A DNA stretch of 64,000 nucleotides from Paguma larvata (Eukaryota > Chordata > Mammalia > Carnivora > Viverridae). The stretch is from contig CM057835.1 in assembly GCA_030068075.1 (NCBI GenBank), positions 19,431,957-19,495,956 of the forward strand, read 5' to 3'. The notes beneath the pieces were generated by a model that saw only the letters and a list, made by a program, of their open reading frames with translations, was not told the origin of the DNA and ran no database searches. This document shows positions 10,681-22,182 of this stretch, piece after piece. Numbering within the stretch: position 1 is the stretch's first letter; every line of letters starts with the position of its first letter. The position numbers and the translations under genes are program-made.

Positions 10681-11942
10681 GGACGGATGGGCCTTAGTCA
10701 GTGTCCTAGCAGGTGGATGAAGACAACTAGGAGGGAAGGTTTGGGCAGTTTGACAAGTGCTGTCCCCACTGTGCTTCATTCCTGGCCGCCTGGTGAGGAC
10801 CTCAGGCCTTCGTGTGTGGGGCCGGTGGAGACGTGAGTCCAGCAGCTGAGAGCCTGGGCCACTGCAGCACGGAGTCCTGCTCACGCCGGTTGCTGAAGTA
10901 TACGGGGACACCAGGATGCGGCCCTAGCCCAGGGGAGAAGTGCATGGCCACGGACTCCACCTGTCTCTTGGCTTGCCCCTGCTGGGTAGCTATTTTTCAG
11001 CGAGTTCTTATTCCTCGAGCGTGTGCCATTCCTGTTGACTGCACAGACGAGCTGGCGGTCACTGCCTTTCTCAGAACCCGGATCTCAAGCAACTTACAGA
11101 GCAGTTCAGTGAAGCCGCTGGATCTCCAGTCTGGGCGACGTGCTGATAAGGTCCTTCACTGAACAATGGCGAAAGGAATCTGCATGGCAGTTGGGGTGCA
11201 CGCAACCTCACGCGCGCAAAACAGTCTACCGGCTCCTGAGGTCACGGTGATGAGCAAGGTAGAGTCTCTCTCCTTAACCGCCAGAAAATACTACTCTGCA
11301 AGATATGGCAGAAGAATGAGTGGGACAGTATGACAGCTCGTGGGAGGGAAGGCAAGAGGGCATGTGGCTGGGCGAGGGACCACTAGCCTGTCGTCCTGGC
11401 AGCCCAGCAGAGCAAGTGACTCCTACCCTCCCTTCTCCCTCCCAAAGTTGCTTCAGTATCTACAAACAGGCGGTGATTAAGGCTTGAAGGAGAACGCAGA
11501 GGGGGCGTGGAGGGCGGGCTGCTGAGGGTGCACGGGGTGTGCTGATTCCGGCTTCCTGGAGCTCCGGTCTCAGCACCATTTGGCAGAGCCGACCTCTCTT
11601 TCCCAGAGACCCTGCCGCCCACAGCCACTGGCTGGGAGGTTCATTTCTGAAACTTCCTTTCCATTTATTTGCTTTTCCTTTCCTTCCTTTCTGAATGGCT
11701 CCTGGGCCCTGTCAGCAGTTTTTTTTTTTTTTTTTCCATCCTCGCTATTGCTTAGCTAACTCACATCTGAGATTTCTTGACTCGAATTTATGTTTTTCTT
11801 TCGTTGCTTCTATTATTTTCTTAGTGTCCTTAGCGTGTATTGGAATACTAAGCTGTGGTTTTTCTCTGCTTCAATGGCCATATCTTTTGGCGTGTCTCCA
11901 TTTTCTGTGGGTTTGTGATTCTGAGTGGTCCTTCTTCCCTTC
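10681..11942. other. Unassigned, GC-richer stretch
   Basis: About 1.2 kb with scattered CpGs but no island density and no recognisable repeat or exon. A poly-T run sits at about 11720-11735, and pyrimidine-rich sequence surrounds it. Short open frames on both strands show no motif. Confidence 0.55.
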
Positions 11943-12448
11943 TGTGGTTGGCAGAATGAAGGCCCCTCGATGTTGTCCACATCCTAATCCCCAGAACCTG
12001 GGGCTATGTTATGTTACAAGGCAAAGAGGCATTAAGTTGCAGATAGAAGTAAGTTTGCTTTACAGTTGGCCTTAAAATAGGGAGATTATTCTGGATTATG
12101 TGGATTGGCCCAATGTAATCGCAAGGGTCCTTTAAAGTGGACGAGGGAGGGAGAAGAGGAGCCAGAATCAGAGAGAGATTTGAGGGTGCTACAGTGCTGG
12201 CTTTGAAGATGGAGGAAGAGGCTGAGAGCCAAGGAATGCAGGTGGCTTCTAGAAGCTGGAAAAGGCAAGGAAACAAATTCTTCCCCAGAGCCTCCGGAAG
12301 GGAGGAGCCCAGCTAACATCTTGATTTTAACCCAGTGAGCCCCGTTTTGGACTTCTGACTTCTATAATAGAAAAATAAAACACTGGTGTTGCCTTAAGCC
12401 ACTCAATCTGTGGTAATTTGTTACAACATCAATTGAAAACGTATATAC
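11943..12448 (+). mobile_element. MLT1-type MaLR LTR, nearly complete
   Basis: It begins TGTGGTTGGCAGAATGAAGG, then CCTAATCCCCAGAACCTGGG, ATTATTCTGGATTATGTGGA, AGCCAAGGAATGCAGGTGGC and TCTAGAAGCTGGAAAAGGCA. The AATAAA-type region and GCCTTAAGCCACTCAATCTG close it. All consensus landmarks are in order over about 500 bp. It is a solo LTR with no internal sequence. Confidence 0.9.
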
Positions 12449-13144
12449 TCTCTTACAATACCTTTGCAGGAAATTCCAATGTAGTTCTTTTCTGTTACGT
12501 ATTTGAGGTGAGATGAGGTGAAGAAAGCCGCGGGGTTTGTCCCTGACGTCCCCGGTGCCTAGCAAGCTACATTCTGGAGGCGACAAGTGTCCTCTCGTTC
12601 ATGCGCTTATGATACAGGTCCTGAAATGCAGTCGAAATAACAAAGTCCTGGTATTTTTACCTTTAATATTCCAGAAAGTATTTTACTTTGCCTAGACTGT
12701 GCCTTGGGGACAAGCGGAAGTCAGAGAATGTTCTGCTTCTTTCTCAGTTCCTTTTTACCCTCGCCCATCTTTGTCAACTGCGCAAAACCTTTCTGATTGG
12801 GGAGGGGAGGGGAGGAAGGAGAAGGGAAAAAGCAGGAGAAAGAAGCTTGGCGAGTGGAAGAAAGGCAGGACAGAAGAAATGCCGAGGAGAGAGGAGAGCA
12901 GTGCCATATTCATCAGCCCGGGCTTCAGACGGAGGTCAAGCTTTCTACAACTATGACTGATCCCTCCCCCAACACCCTCTTGACTTTCCCTTTCTCAGTC
13001 CGTGTGTGGCCGTAGAGTTCTGGAAATCATTCCGACTCCTGCATTTTGATAGAAGTTTCAAACAGGCAGCTCTTATGTTGAGAGATTCAAATCAGAGCAT
13101 TGATACCACATGCACTTCCTCCCAACTTTGCCGCCCCAGTTACA
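12449..13144. other. Unassigned stretch with purine-rich tract
   Basis: No repeat family is recognised. A G/A-rich tract occupies about 12796-12895, with GGGGAGGGGAGGGGAGGAAG at its left. Overlapping open frames there reflect the low complexity. Confidence 0.55.
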
Positions 13145-13215
13145 TGTCACGTGTGCATGGTGTGCGTGTGCGCGCGCACACGCACACACTCACCCTCACA
13201 CACACACACCCGTGT
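13145..13215. repeat. Alternating GT/GC/CA tract with a 28-bp palindrome
   Basis: Purine-pyrimidine alternation runs through most of this tract. A perfect self-complementary stretch of 28 bp spans 13160-13187, centred on GTGCGCGCGCAC. Such sequence is known to favour Z-DNA and could extrude as a cruciform. Confidence 0.9.
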
Positions 13216-13594
13216 GAGTTACAAGGGCCAGCAGAAGGCAAAATTGCTCCACAGACTGATGAGGCTGGTGGAATACATAGTGTTTCCTGACGCACCTCCT
13301 ATGCTGGAGAAATGCAAATGAATTCAAGTAAAAACACGAATTCCGAGGAGCGCACCGAGGCGTGGGGATGCAGCTTGCTTATTACACGCAGTTGCCTGTT
13401 GTCGGAGCCATCGCTGATTTGCACCTGCAATTACCTCTTCACACCTGGGAGTGCACAGGTTTTGTTGATTCCATTTCAGGAATGCTCAGCCTACGTGTTT
13501 CCCAGAATAAAGAGCCTTCTAGAGCTCTGAATTCAGATACCAGGGTGACAACTGCTTGTGTTCTTGATTGTTTAAAAAAGAAAGTAGGAAAAGG
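13216..13594. other. Unassigned stretch
   Basis: Complex sequence without a repeat signature. It includes an octamer ATGCAAAT (13312-13319) and bHLH-type E-boxes near 13421-13446 (CACCTG). No exon is seen. Confidence 0.5.
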
Positions 13595-13645
13595 CAAAAA
13601 AAAAAAAAAAAAAGAGAGAAAAGAAAAAGAAAAAAGAAGCTTAAG
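13595..13645 (+). repeat. A/GA-rich low-complexity tract
   Basis: An uninterrupted A run of 18 is followed by AGAGAAAAGAAAAAG-type sequence. No SINE body adjoins it, so it is not a retroposon tail that I can recognise. Confidence 0.85.
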
Positions 13646-14439
13646 AGACAAAAGGAAAAGTGGGAAAATTCTCATACCTACCTTCAAAGGAACTGGATTT
13701 GCCAATCTGGGAACTTTCAGCCTTTGTTGCTTTTAAGTATCAGTGAACTCAACCCCCCCGCTAACGAGATACAGAAATTCCACGAGCAGCTCGCAGGACA
13801 GCCTGTGTCATTTTCTACCAAGGCGGCTGGAAATCATTTACACCGCAGGATTCTCTGGGGTGATAACAAGGTATTCAAAATGAGAATGGGTCTGAGATCA
13901 TCTTCAAAAGGTTCCCAAGTGAAATCTGCCCCCACTCTCCAGAAGATTCCTCGGGAAGAAAGCAGATGCAAACACGTCACTTTGGGTTCTTGAGACTGAC
14001 GTGATTTTCTGCACCTGTGCTCGGAGCGGCCTGTCGTTTCTGGATGAGGGGAATTACATGAGGCGAGGCTGAAGTTCAGCGCGTCCTGGAGGTCAAATCG
14101 TCTGACGGTTTGCTGGCCGAAAGAGAACGAGCCATACCTTTCGATAGGGCCGCAAGCCTTTCCTCGTTCTGGGTTTCTTCACACCCACTTGAGTGTAGTT
14201 CAGACCTGGGAGGCCCAGCAGTAGCTCCAAGCTACAAACGATAAACCGAGAACTGGCTTTCCTGGGGCTTCCTAGGGTATTGCAAATCTGAGAAACAGTG
14301 GTGTGGCTCCAAGTTACAGGATACTGGAGTTATAGTCAGTATTCGTGAGGTTCTACTAAGAATAGAAATCAGTTATAGGTATTTTTATTAATAAGAAACA
14401 ATGGTTTGGAGACACAGAATTTAATTTAACATGAATGCA
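13646..14439. other. Unassigned stretch
   Basis: No repeat or gene is recognised. CpG is slightly raised around 13985-14160, but it is not an island. Confidence 0.55.
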
Positions 14440-14545
14440 ACTTTCTCAACGATTCTATGAAATGGTAACTCTTAATACCAGCATTTCACAGATCAGGACA
14501 CTGAAGTCTGAAGAACTCAAGTACGTCTCTAAGGACTCACTCGTA
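14440..14545 (+). mobile_element. MIR-like fragment
   Basis: ATTTCACAGATCAGGACACT followed by GAAGTCTGAAGAACTCAAGT resembles 'attttacagatgaggaaactgaggctcagagaggttaagt'. It is short and weak. Confidence 0.4.
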
Positions 14546-14569
14546 TTAATTTTTGGGAAAAATATTCAA

Positions 14570-14736
14570 GGGGCACCTGAGTGGCTCAGTCTGTTAGGTA
14601 TCCAACTCGATTTCGGCTCAGGTCATGATCCCAGGGTTGTGAGATCCAGCCCCGCACCGGGGTCTGCATTGAGCGTGGAGCCTGCTTAAGATTCTTTTCC
14701 CGCTGTCCACACCCCGCCCTTCCCCCCCAAAAAAAA
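14570..14736 (+). mobile_element. SINEC, older carnivore subtype
   Basis: Head GGGGCACCTGAGTGGCTCAG is followed by ATGATCCCAGGGTTGTGAGA and GAGCGTGGAGCCTGCTTAAG. This middle differs from the felid 'gctgacagctcagagcctgg' form seen elsewhere in the window. The CT-rich part is short and the tail is C-rich, then poly-A. Confidence 0.9.
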
Positions 14737-16252
14737 GTATTTGAATTCAGTGAATTCAACTCCAGAGCACATTACCATTTGTTAAGATATATTTATGGAA
14801 ATAAAGGTAGTCTTGGTAAATTTTTTCTCTTAGATTCAGTATTTGACATTGACCTAATATTGTCTCTAAGGTGCTGGGATGTCATAGCTGGGAAAAGTGA
14901 ATTGAGAGAGACTCAATACAGCCGTTGAGAGAGATTCATTTTCGGTAACATGCCGTTATTTTCAAAATGTACTTTCGGAGCACTTTATGTGTATAGATGC
15001 CTCTTGATAGTCCCCAAGCAGGCTCTAGACTAACTAATAATGTAATAAATTTATGCCTGGGAATCTTAGCGGTTTCTCCACGGGCCCACGGAATGAGCAG
15101 TAAGCCTCAAGCTGAATTGCCTGCATTTCACTCAGCTGAAATATCAAGGCAAGTGGACTGACTCCAAGAAATCAAAGATCAGTTGACGAGCTATGTTTTC
15201 ATACGGTTGTCTTCCAGAAGGAAGGTATCAGGGTGAAGCAAGGTGCGCCTGGAAGCACGCTTACGACAGGACACGTCAGTGGAATATTTCTCCAGGGCAC
15301 ATTCGTGCTGCGTCAGGTTTTTAGTGGAAGAAATTTAGTTTCTGCTCTCCCTGTTTACTTTCCCTATTTTCTGAAAGAGACTGTAAATTCACAGCAGCAG
15401 ATGGCACGTTCTCGGAAACACTATTAGGCAGACCTGTAGAGCACGGAGGGACAGACACAGGAAGGCAAGACCAAATCAGCACTAAACTCCCATTTTAAAG
15501 GGACAGTGTACAAGTTTAGAAACATCATCCAGTTCTTCAAATCCGTGGGCCTTCATACGGGTCTCTTTGGCAAAGGCGCTGTGCTCTAGTTACCTGCTGG
15601 TACGGAGGGAGAATTAAAAGATGAGAAAGAGAAATTATTCCCTTCTTCCAGAAACTTATGCTTCTGTACGTAAGATGGACACGTTGACCACCAGACTAGC
15701 CATCATACAAGTATAAGTGCTAAATAGTGCTAAGTATTGGCTAAGAAATAAGAGTGCCTGATCTTGTCCCGTGGTTGCCATAGTGTTGACATTTATCGGC
15801 TTAAAGCAGAAGATGTGAGTGATTAGATGTGGAGGGGGTTGTTCAGATAGTGTGAGTGTGGTGATATTGACACTGGAATTAACACGGAGCAGCATGTCCC
15901 GTATGTAAGTCGCTGGCCTCAGAGGAAAAGAGAAGAGGTGTAGAGGACTCACTGCAAGTTCGTCATAAAAGGGATCGGGGCTCTGAGCACTGGTTTTGCG
16001 TGTCAAGTTCAGCACTAATATTATTTCATCCCAACATGATATTTGTTTACAGTCAGCAAGTCGTAAATCAAAACACGAGGTCAAACGTTAGCAAAGAATG
16101 ATGAGGCTAGATGTCTTATTTTTATAGTTGATTGATTCGTTAGTTCTTTCAACATTTCCTGCAAGGCTATGACCAGCTATCATGCATAGCACCGGGGTTG
16201 CAGAGAGAAATCGCCTCGGTCTCATATTTCTTTGCTTACCATTACAAAATAA
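14737..16252. other. Unassigned stretch
   Basis: About 1.5 kb with no confident repeat. A minus-strand open frame of 142 codons (15656-16084) has no family motif, no supporting exon structure and ordinary composition. Confidence 0.55.
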
Positions 16253-16309
16253 GAGATAGGGAGAGAGAGAGAGAGAGAGAGAGACAGAGACAGAGAGGGA
16301 GAGAGAGAA
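16253..16309 (+). repeat. (GA)n microsatellite
   Basis: An almost pure GA run with GACA interruptions. It is not adjacent to a recognisable SINE body. Confidence 0.92.
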
Positions 16310-17479
16310 ACACATGTTTTCTACTGAGGACCTGGTGGGATGCAGGGTAATGGAGTTGAGCACTTTTGCTTTTGTTTCCCAAGGTCCTCAGAACTGAAGT
16401 GGACCCAGGCTTGGTACTCAATATCTAGATAATCTATTTCACAACTCCCCCAATTTACAAGCCACCTTGAGTTGTTTGGCTCATTCCTTCTACAACATTT
16501 AAAGTTCCATTTTTCTAACTTTCATGCAAGTGTTCCATTCACGGTGTGTGTTTAGGCTTTTCTCTTTTGGACCAGCTGGTTGTTTCTCACTCGTACAGGT
16601 TTAAAACGCCAATTAGTCTCAAAAACGGGGCTTCAAAATGTCATGATGTCATGACAAATATTGCACGTGAGAAGGCGTACATGAAGGAGTAAGTGGTCAA
16701 ACCAAAAATGTGGCGAGGGGCACCTCACAAAGGCTGGTTTTCCCTATCCTCTGTGGTTTGACATCTCCAAATACTCGGTCGGTATTCTGCAACCCCCATT
16801 CTCTTCTGTTGTTCATCATCGCAGCTCTGTTTTCTATTTGGAGCATGTTGGTTTTTCAATAATCAGCAAAGCTATTGGTCTAGGAACTTCCCGTGTCTCC
16901 AGTCTCTCAGTGAGAGTACGCGGAGAGCGCGCCGAGCTCTGCAAGGGCACTGCCCACAGTATTCACTGTATATGATCAAAGGAGAGAGAATCATTTGTAC
17001 ACTCCGAAGGGAGGTACAATACATGGTCCTCGACTTCATGGGAACAGGGAGAACCCGGCAGAGAGTCCTGGAGACCAAGTTTGGCAGGCTCCTTGCCTGC
17101 TGACAGCAAAGGCATTTATGGCAGAACATCTTAGAGAGTTGGAACTTTGTGAAAAATGACTTCAGGAAGTCGTTTCAAGGAAGTAGAAAGTCTTTGCTGA
17201 CTCAACTTAGCAAATCCCAGATGTTGCTCATCTCTTAAGCCCGAGTGTCAGGGATCTGGTAGCTGATGGTCGGAGGATATTCCTTTATCTCTAACACACT
17301 GCAAACAGGATAACATTGCCTTTCCTCTAAGCTGGTCTGAAGTCTCTTGTTTGGTCAGTAGCTAGAATTGATTACTATCCTTGTCATGTTCCCATGTTAT
17401 GCGAACAGAGAGGATTTGGGATCTTTGACTGTGGGGGGTAAGGGAGACTTAGTGATGGTTTTGTTCCAATTCCTTATAT
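16310..17479. other. Unassigned stretch
   Basis: No repeat or exon is recognised. A short tandem ATGTCATGATGTCATGAC lies at about 16637-16654. Confidence 0.55.
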
Positions 17480-17600
17480 TGTAATAAGGCCAGAGATACT
17501 AAGTAACTTTTTGAAGGGCACAATCATTCAGGGACAGAGTGAGAATAACAGGGCAGGCTTCCCAAATCCTAGCGAAGCAGTGTTTCAACTGTGACATGCC
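17480..17600 (+). mobile_element. MIR fragment
   Basis: AAGTAACTTTTTGAAGGGCA followed by GGGACAGAGTGAGAATAACA corresponds to the MIR blocks 'aagtaacttgcccaaggtca' and 'ggcagagctgggattcgaac'. Confidence 0.5.
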
Positions 17601-17782
17601 AGCTACGTACATAGCATGGAAATCTGGGATTCTCCTCAGTCTGAGTTACTTCTCAGCTACCAGTGCACTGCTTAGGAAGATGCCTGGCTTCAGGGTCCCA
17701 CACAGACTCGCTTCCCAATAAATGATTGGAACTTTCAAATTAGTTTTACTTAATACCATGTTAGATCATTATACTTCTAGAA

Positions 17783-18051
17783 CAGTGCTATCCAATAGAA
17801 ATACAATGTGAGCCATAGCTACAATTTAAAATTTTTTATTAGCTACATTAAAAAAGCAAAAAGTAAGATCAGTTTAATATATTTAATTTAACTCAGACTA
17901 TCAAAACACTATGATTTCAGCAATATAATCAATGTAAACCATTACTGATGAGATATTTTACGTTTTTAAAAATACCAAGTCTTTGGAATCTCGTGTGTAT
18001 TTTATTTCAACAGCCACACGTGACTCATGGCTACCATATTGGACGGCACAG
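17783..18051. mobile_element. hAT-type nonautonomous DNA transposon
   Basis: The left end CAGTGCTATCCAATAGAAAT and right end CATATTGGACGGCACAG are imperfect inverted repeats, typical of the mammalian 'cagtgctgtccaata' hAT-Charlie group. The 8-bp flanks TTCTAGAA (17775-17782) and CTCTAGAC (18052-18059) match at 6 of 8. No transposase is present. Confidence 0.88.
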
Positions 18052-18059
18052 CTCTAGAC

Positions 18060-20477
18060 CTAGTCCTCTTTCTGTGGTCTCCACCGAATTCAACTCAGAG
18101 GGCAACTTCAAGTGGTTTAATTTCTGAGAAGGATATTTACTAAACCGAAACCAAAAAAGCTCATGTACTGTTCTCAAGAATGAGAAGCAGCCCAGAAGAT
18201 GCAGTCTAGAGACCAAAGTGTTCAAATTTCTGGCACATTTTAATGGTTTTTTGACAGGAGGGTATAGCGTATTGAGATTGGTAGCTGAAAAGTGGAAAGC
18301 AAATGGACCCTGTAGATAAACCACCCTGTAGAATAAATACTGATTTTGGAATAACTGCTCATCTGCTTTGGGTCATTAGCTCTGGTTCTTTTTCTTTTGC
18401 CGAAACCCTCTTCTGTGTTTCCTCTTTCACTGTTAGCTACCCAACATGGTCTCAATAACCCTGTTAGACCCTCTAAGGCCCTGATGCTATAAATTCCATG
18501 AGAGGATCCTCGTGACATGTGTTTTTCTTCCAGGCAGCATTCTACTTTCTATGTAGTAAATTTCTTTGAAAATAGAATTTCCCAAAGTCAAACAATAGAC
18601 ATATATCATTGGTTGAGATGGGAAAAGAAAGTTAATCGCCTTTATAAAATTCATAAAGATAGTCCTGGAAAGTACCAGATTATGAGACCAAGAACTTTTA
18701 GGGCTGGTGGAACAGGATGAGGTCAGCTCTGGAAAGGCAGCCTGTAGCTCGGGCAGCCAGATAGCTTTGGTCAACCAGAAACTCTGAAAGAGGCAGAGTT
18801 ACTCTGTTGGTTTATGCCTGTATCTGTCAGGCCTGACACGCTATTTGACTATTTAGTAGCTTCATAAAAGATTGTTAATTGGATGAATAAAGGATTAACG
18901 AAATCAAGCCCTATATTTGTGTTTTTCTTTTCCTGTTCTCTTCCAACCTCTTGTCACATCTTGATCCTCCTGCAGGGGTCAAAGAAGACAGGTTGGTAAC
19001 CCCTAAACGTTTAAAAGTCCACATCTCAGCAGGTGGGAAGAGGGTCTTTCTTTACCCCCAAATCAGGAATCGAAAGTGGTTCCTCTGCTTGGCTGCTACC
19101 TCTGGCTGGTCCTCTGGCTTAGAAGAGGACCCTTGCCCCGCTGCCTTATTAACATCTACCCTGAATGGTGGGAGGGAGGACAGCGGGGTAAGATGGCGGT
19201 CGGGCTATCTATGCCAAGCCTCTTGTACACTGCCTCACATCCTCTGGTTCCAGCTATGACAAAGGTTTCCTGCTTTGTGCTCTCAACACCTCCCCTTAAG
19301 CATGCCCAGGCCTACCAGATGCGGGTCTTAGCACACCTTTCACTCCATGGTGTAGAGTGGGGGGTTAGCACTCATACAAGTATAATCTAGAAGTGTCAAG
19401 GAGTCGAAACCCTATGGAGCACCCGTTTGCCATCAAGAGACAGAAACTTCGAACCAAATGCTCATTCTTCTGTCTTTCCATCAGGTGGCTAGCGCGCTGA
19501 CATTGGCTTTCTGGGGCTCTTCAGGAGTCCCACAATGCCCGTGTCCTTCAGTGGTGGCTCACTCTCGAATCTACCTTTGTTTTGTCTTTCCCTCCTTCTG
19601 TTCTTCACTCCCCCATCACTTCCTGCTGCTCCCTGTGGACATATTTCAAATGAACCTCTAACCGACCTTGTCTCATGTATCTCGGGTACTGCCTAGGTGC
19701 CGGGGCATCTTGGCTAAAGAGAGATCCCCCACCCCCTGATGTGATCCAACAGAAGCGGGCTTCACACTCCAGTCAGCACAAAGGTTCAGTGGAGATCTCC
19801 TGGGCTTGGCCGAGGGGTGAGAAAAATTCAAACATGACTCCCCATGAGGACTGGACATGTGTATTTATGGAGTGCTGGCAGGTAGAAGACAGGGTGCTCT
19901 GCATTTCTCCCATCACAAGAATATCTCCTGCTGGCAATTAGCCCCTTGACCTCAGTGGAAGTTTAGTTTTCCTTCCAAGACCTCTCCTTCCCACAGCAAC
20001 AGGGGCTCTTGGAGCATCGTCTTGTGCCAACTGATGTTGAAAGGCCAACTTTGCCTGGAGATAGGAGGCTCAGGTTTATCAATGTTCAATATTCAAAATG
20101 TAGATTATAAGAAGGTTGTAGCTACCTAACCCCATATCTGCTACATGGGGAGTGGAGTAGGTGCCTTATTCCGAGTTGCTTTGTCCATTAGTACAATGCT
20201 CTTGTGAAGCACTTATGTGTTTGAGTGTAGTTGTAGGGTTTCTGGGAGGGAGAGAGGCATCTGTGTGTACGTGTAGGGGCCTGAGTTTCATTTTAATCCA
20301 ACGGATCCTGGCAACTTATTCAGAGTCAGGATAAAGGACTCAGGCGGGGTATAGATTTGACTAAGGAAAGAATCTATATTACTGGCCGCCACTTATTCCT
20401 CCAACCCACCTTTCTCTCCCCGACCCCAGACCAACATACACACTGAATAATAGGGCAAGAGGTAGCCTCAGAGAATG
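18060..20477. other. Unassigned, repeat-poor stretch
   Basis: About 2.4 kb in which I recognise no repeat family, exon or RNA gene. Composition is ordinary and open frames are short and overlapping. Confidence 0.55.
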
Positions 20478-20485
20478 AAGTATTT

Positions 20486-20698
20486 AAAAAAAATTTTTTT
20501 AATGTTTATTTAATTTTGACAGAGAGACAGAGTGTGAGTAGGGGAAGGGCAGAGAAAGAGGGAGACAGAATCCGAAGCAGGCTCCAGGCCCTGAGCTGTC
20601 AGCACAGAGCCCAATGCGGGGCTTGAACTCACAGACTGTGAGATCATGACCTGAGCTGAAGTTGGTGCTTCACTGACTGAGCCACCCAGGCACCTCGC
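20486..20698 (-). mobile_element. SINEC (felid tRNA-Lys SINE)
   Basis: Target-site duplication AAGTATTT occurs at 20478-20485 and 20699-20706. It ends GAGCCACCCAGGCACCTCG, so the normally invariant CCCC head has mutated. Confidence 0.95.
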
Positions 20699-20706
20699 AA
20701 GTATTT

Positions 20707-22182
20707 TTTTTAAAGATGACAATAAATTCTTCTCTTCTATAAGCTTATGAGGCAGTCTTGCTCAGGTATTTAGCATCTAGAATGGATGCCCAAATAGATC
20801 AGTTGCAAACAAATAAAAACCAACTTCCTAATGCTTATCTCTGGAAAAAGATGGTTAAGTTCCTGCCTGAGGAGCCAGCCGTGTGAGCCTATCAGCCAGG
20901 CAAGCCCAGGACTTCTCCCTCCCTTATCTTGAACTCTTCTTCCTCCCCAGGCCTGGAAACCACACCCAACTGCAGTGCAGTCTGACCACCGCCAAGCCCC
21001 CTTGTAAGGAGAGTTCTAGGTTCAGCCACACGGCTTCAACTCCAGTGGTTTGACAGCAGGGTTTTTGCCTCACCGATGCCGGGGCATTTGCATCCACCTC
21101 GTTTCAGGGGCTCTGGATGTCCTTTACAGGCTGGACCGGAAAACCATAGTGCCAAGACCCGCTGCAAGAGGCCCTCTGCCTTTTCAGTAGGCCGGACGTA
21201 ACGGGCTGCCCTCCTGGTGAGCTCCCCGCCTCCGACCAGCTCCTCTGTGCTTCTCACTGGGTCAATTACTGAGGTATCCATCATGGCACAGTGACTGGGG
21301 AAGCACCGATTGCAGCTTTGCTCCTCAAGCTTTGCCCAGAAGAGCACACGGTAGCCTTTCTCTGGGTTGTCGGATCACCAAGCTCACCCTTCTTTCACTC
21401 CCAAGAGGGAGTGGGTATTTAGGGAACCTTAAATGTGCAGATGAAATACCCTTGCTGCAAGCATCAGAGAGCAGGGTCAAGTACACCACGTGAGGTCCTT
21501 GACTCATTTTATTTCGCTCAATGAATGACTCAGGCCTGCCGAACATCTGTGGGTCCAAAGAACATAGCTGCTGAAGACCGTAAGGTGGGTCAGAGTACTT
21601 CAGGAGTGGTGCGGCAGGGGTGGGTAGGAGTTCGGAGACAGCGCCCGTCTGGATTCTTGGTCTGACTACATATCCATGACCCGTCCACAGGCCACTCAAA
21701 AGACAAGTAACGAACACCGTGGAGCCATGATTAAAGAGTGGGAAACTGGTCATTTCCAGCGAAAGATCCCGTACTCGTAACTCTGCGGGGCCGGCTGTCC
21801 TTTTATGATTAATACATTTTTTGGCAATTAAGTAAAGTCACATTCAGTAAAAAGTAAATGCTGACTAGGGAACTTATGGGGAGCTTTTTTTACTTTTAAG
21901 AATCGCTTCAGCACTCTCTTTTAGAAAGCACCGGGAAGTTATGTAAAGAGAGAGGAATACATTAGGGTAAGTCTGAAACTGCCTCCAGCCTGTGAGTTGG
22001 GCTAAAAACATCGACATTCACTACTGTTTTCCCTCTGTTCACCAAAAATTTCGCTTGTCAAAACAAGAGAAAGATGAATTTATCATTGTACTAAATGCAA
22101 AATGAACTGGAAGCCACAACTCAGCATATGTCCATCTCTCTCGTAACACAGTCACGGATCTTTAAAGCAAGATGGGTATTTG
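20707..22182. other. Unassigned stretch
   Basis: No repeat or gene is recognised. A minus-strand frame of 142 codons (21325-21753) shows no family signature. GC is somewhat higher at 21040-21260. Confidence 0.55.

Noticed and set aside
10681..11660. CpG island
   Set aside because: CpGs are present but spread thinly; local density stays well below island level.
13568..13993. 141-codon Lys-rich frame
   Set aside because: It is driven by the A/GA-rich tract at its start; the remainder is not recognisable protein.
15656..16084. 142-codon minus-strand frame as a gene
   Set aside because: No family motif, no neighbouring exons, and ordinary composition. Frames of this length are expected by chance in 64 kb.
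21325..21753. 142-codon minus-strand frame as a gene
   Set aside because: No recognisable motif. Overlapping frames are on the same strand, and there is no promoter or exon context.
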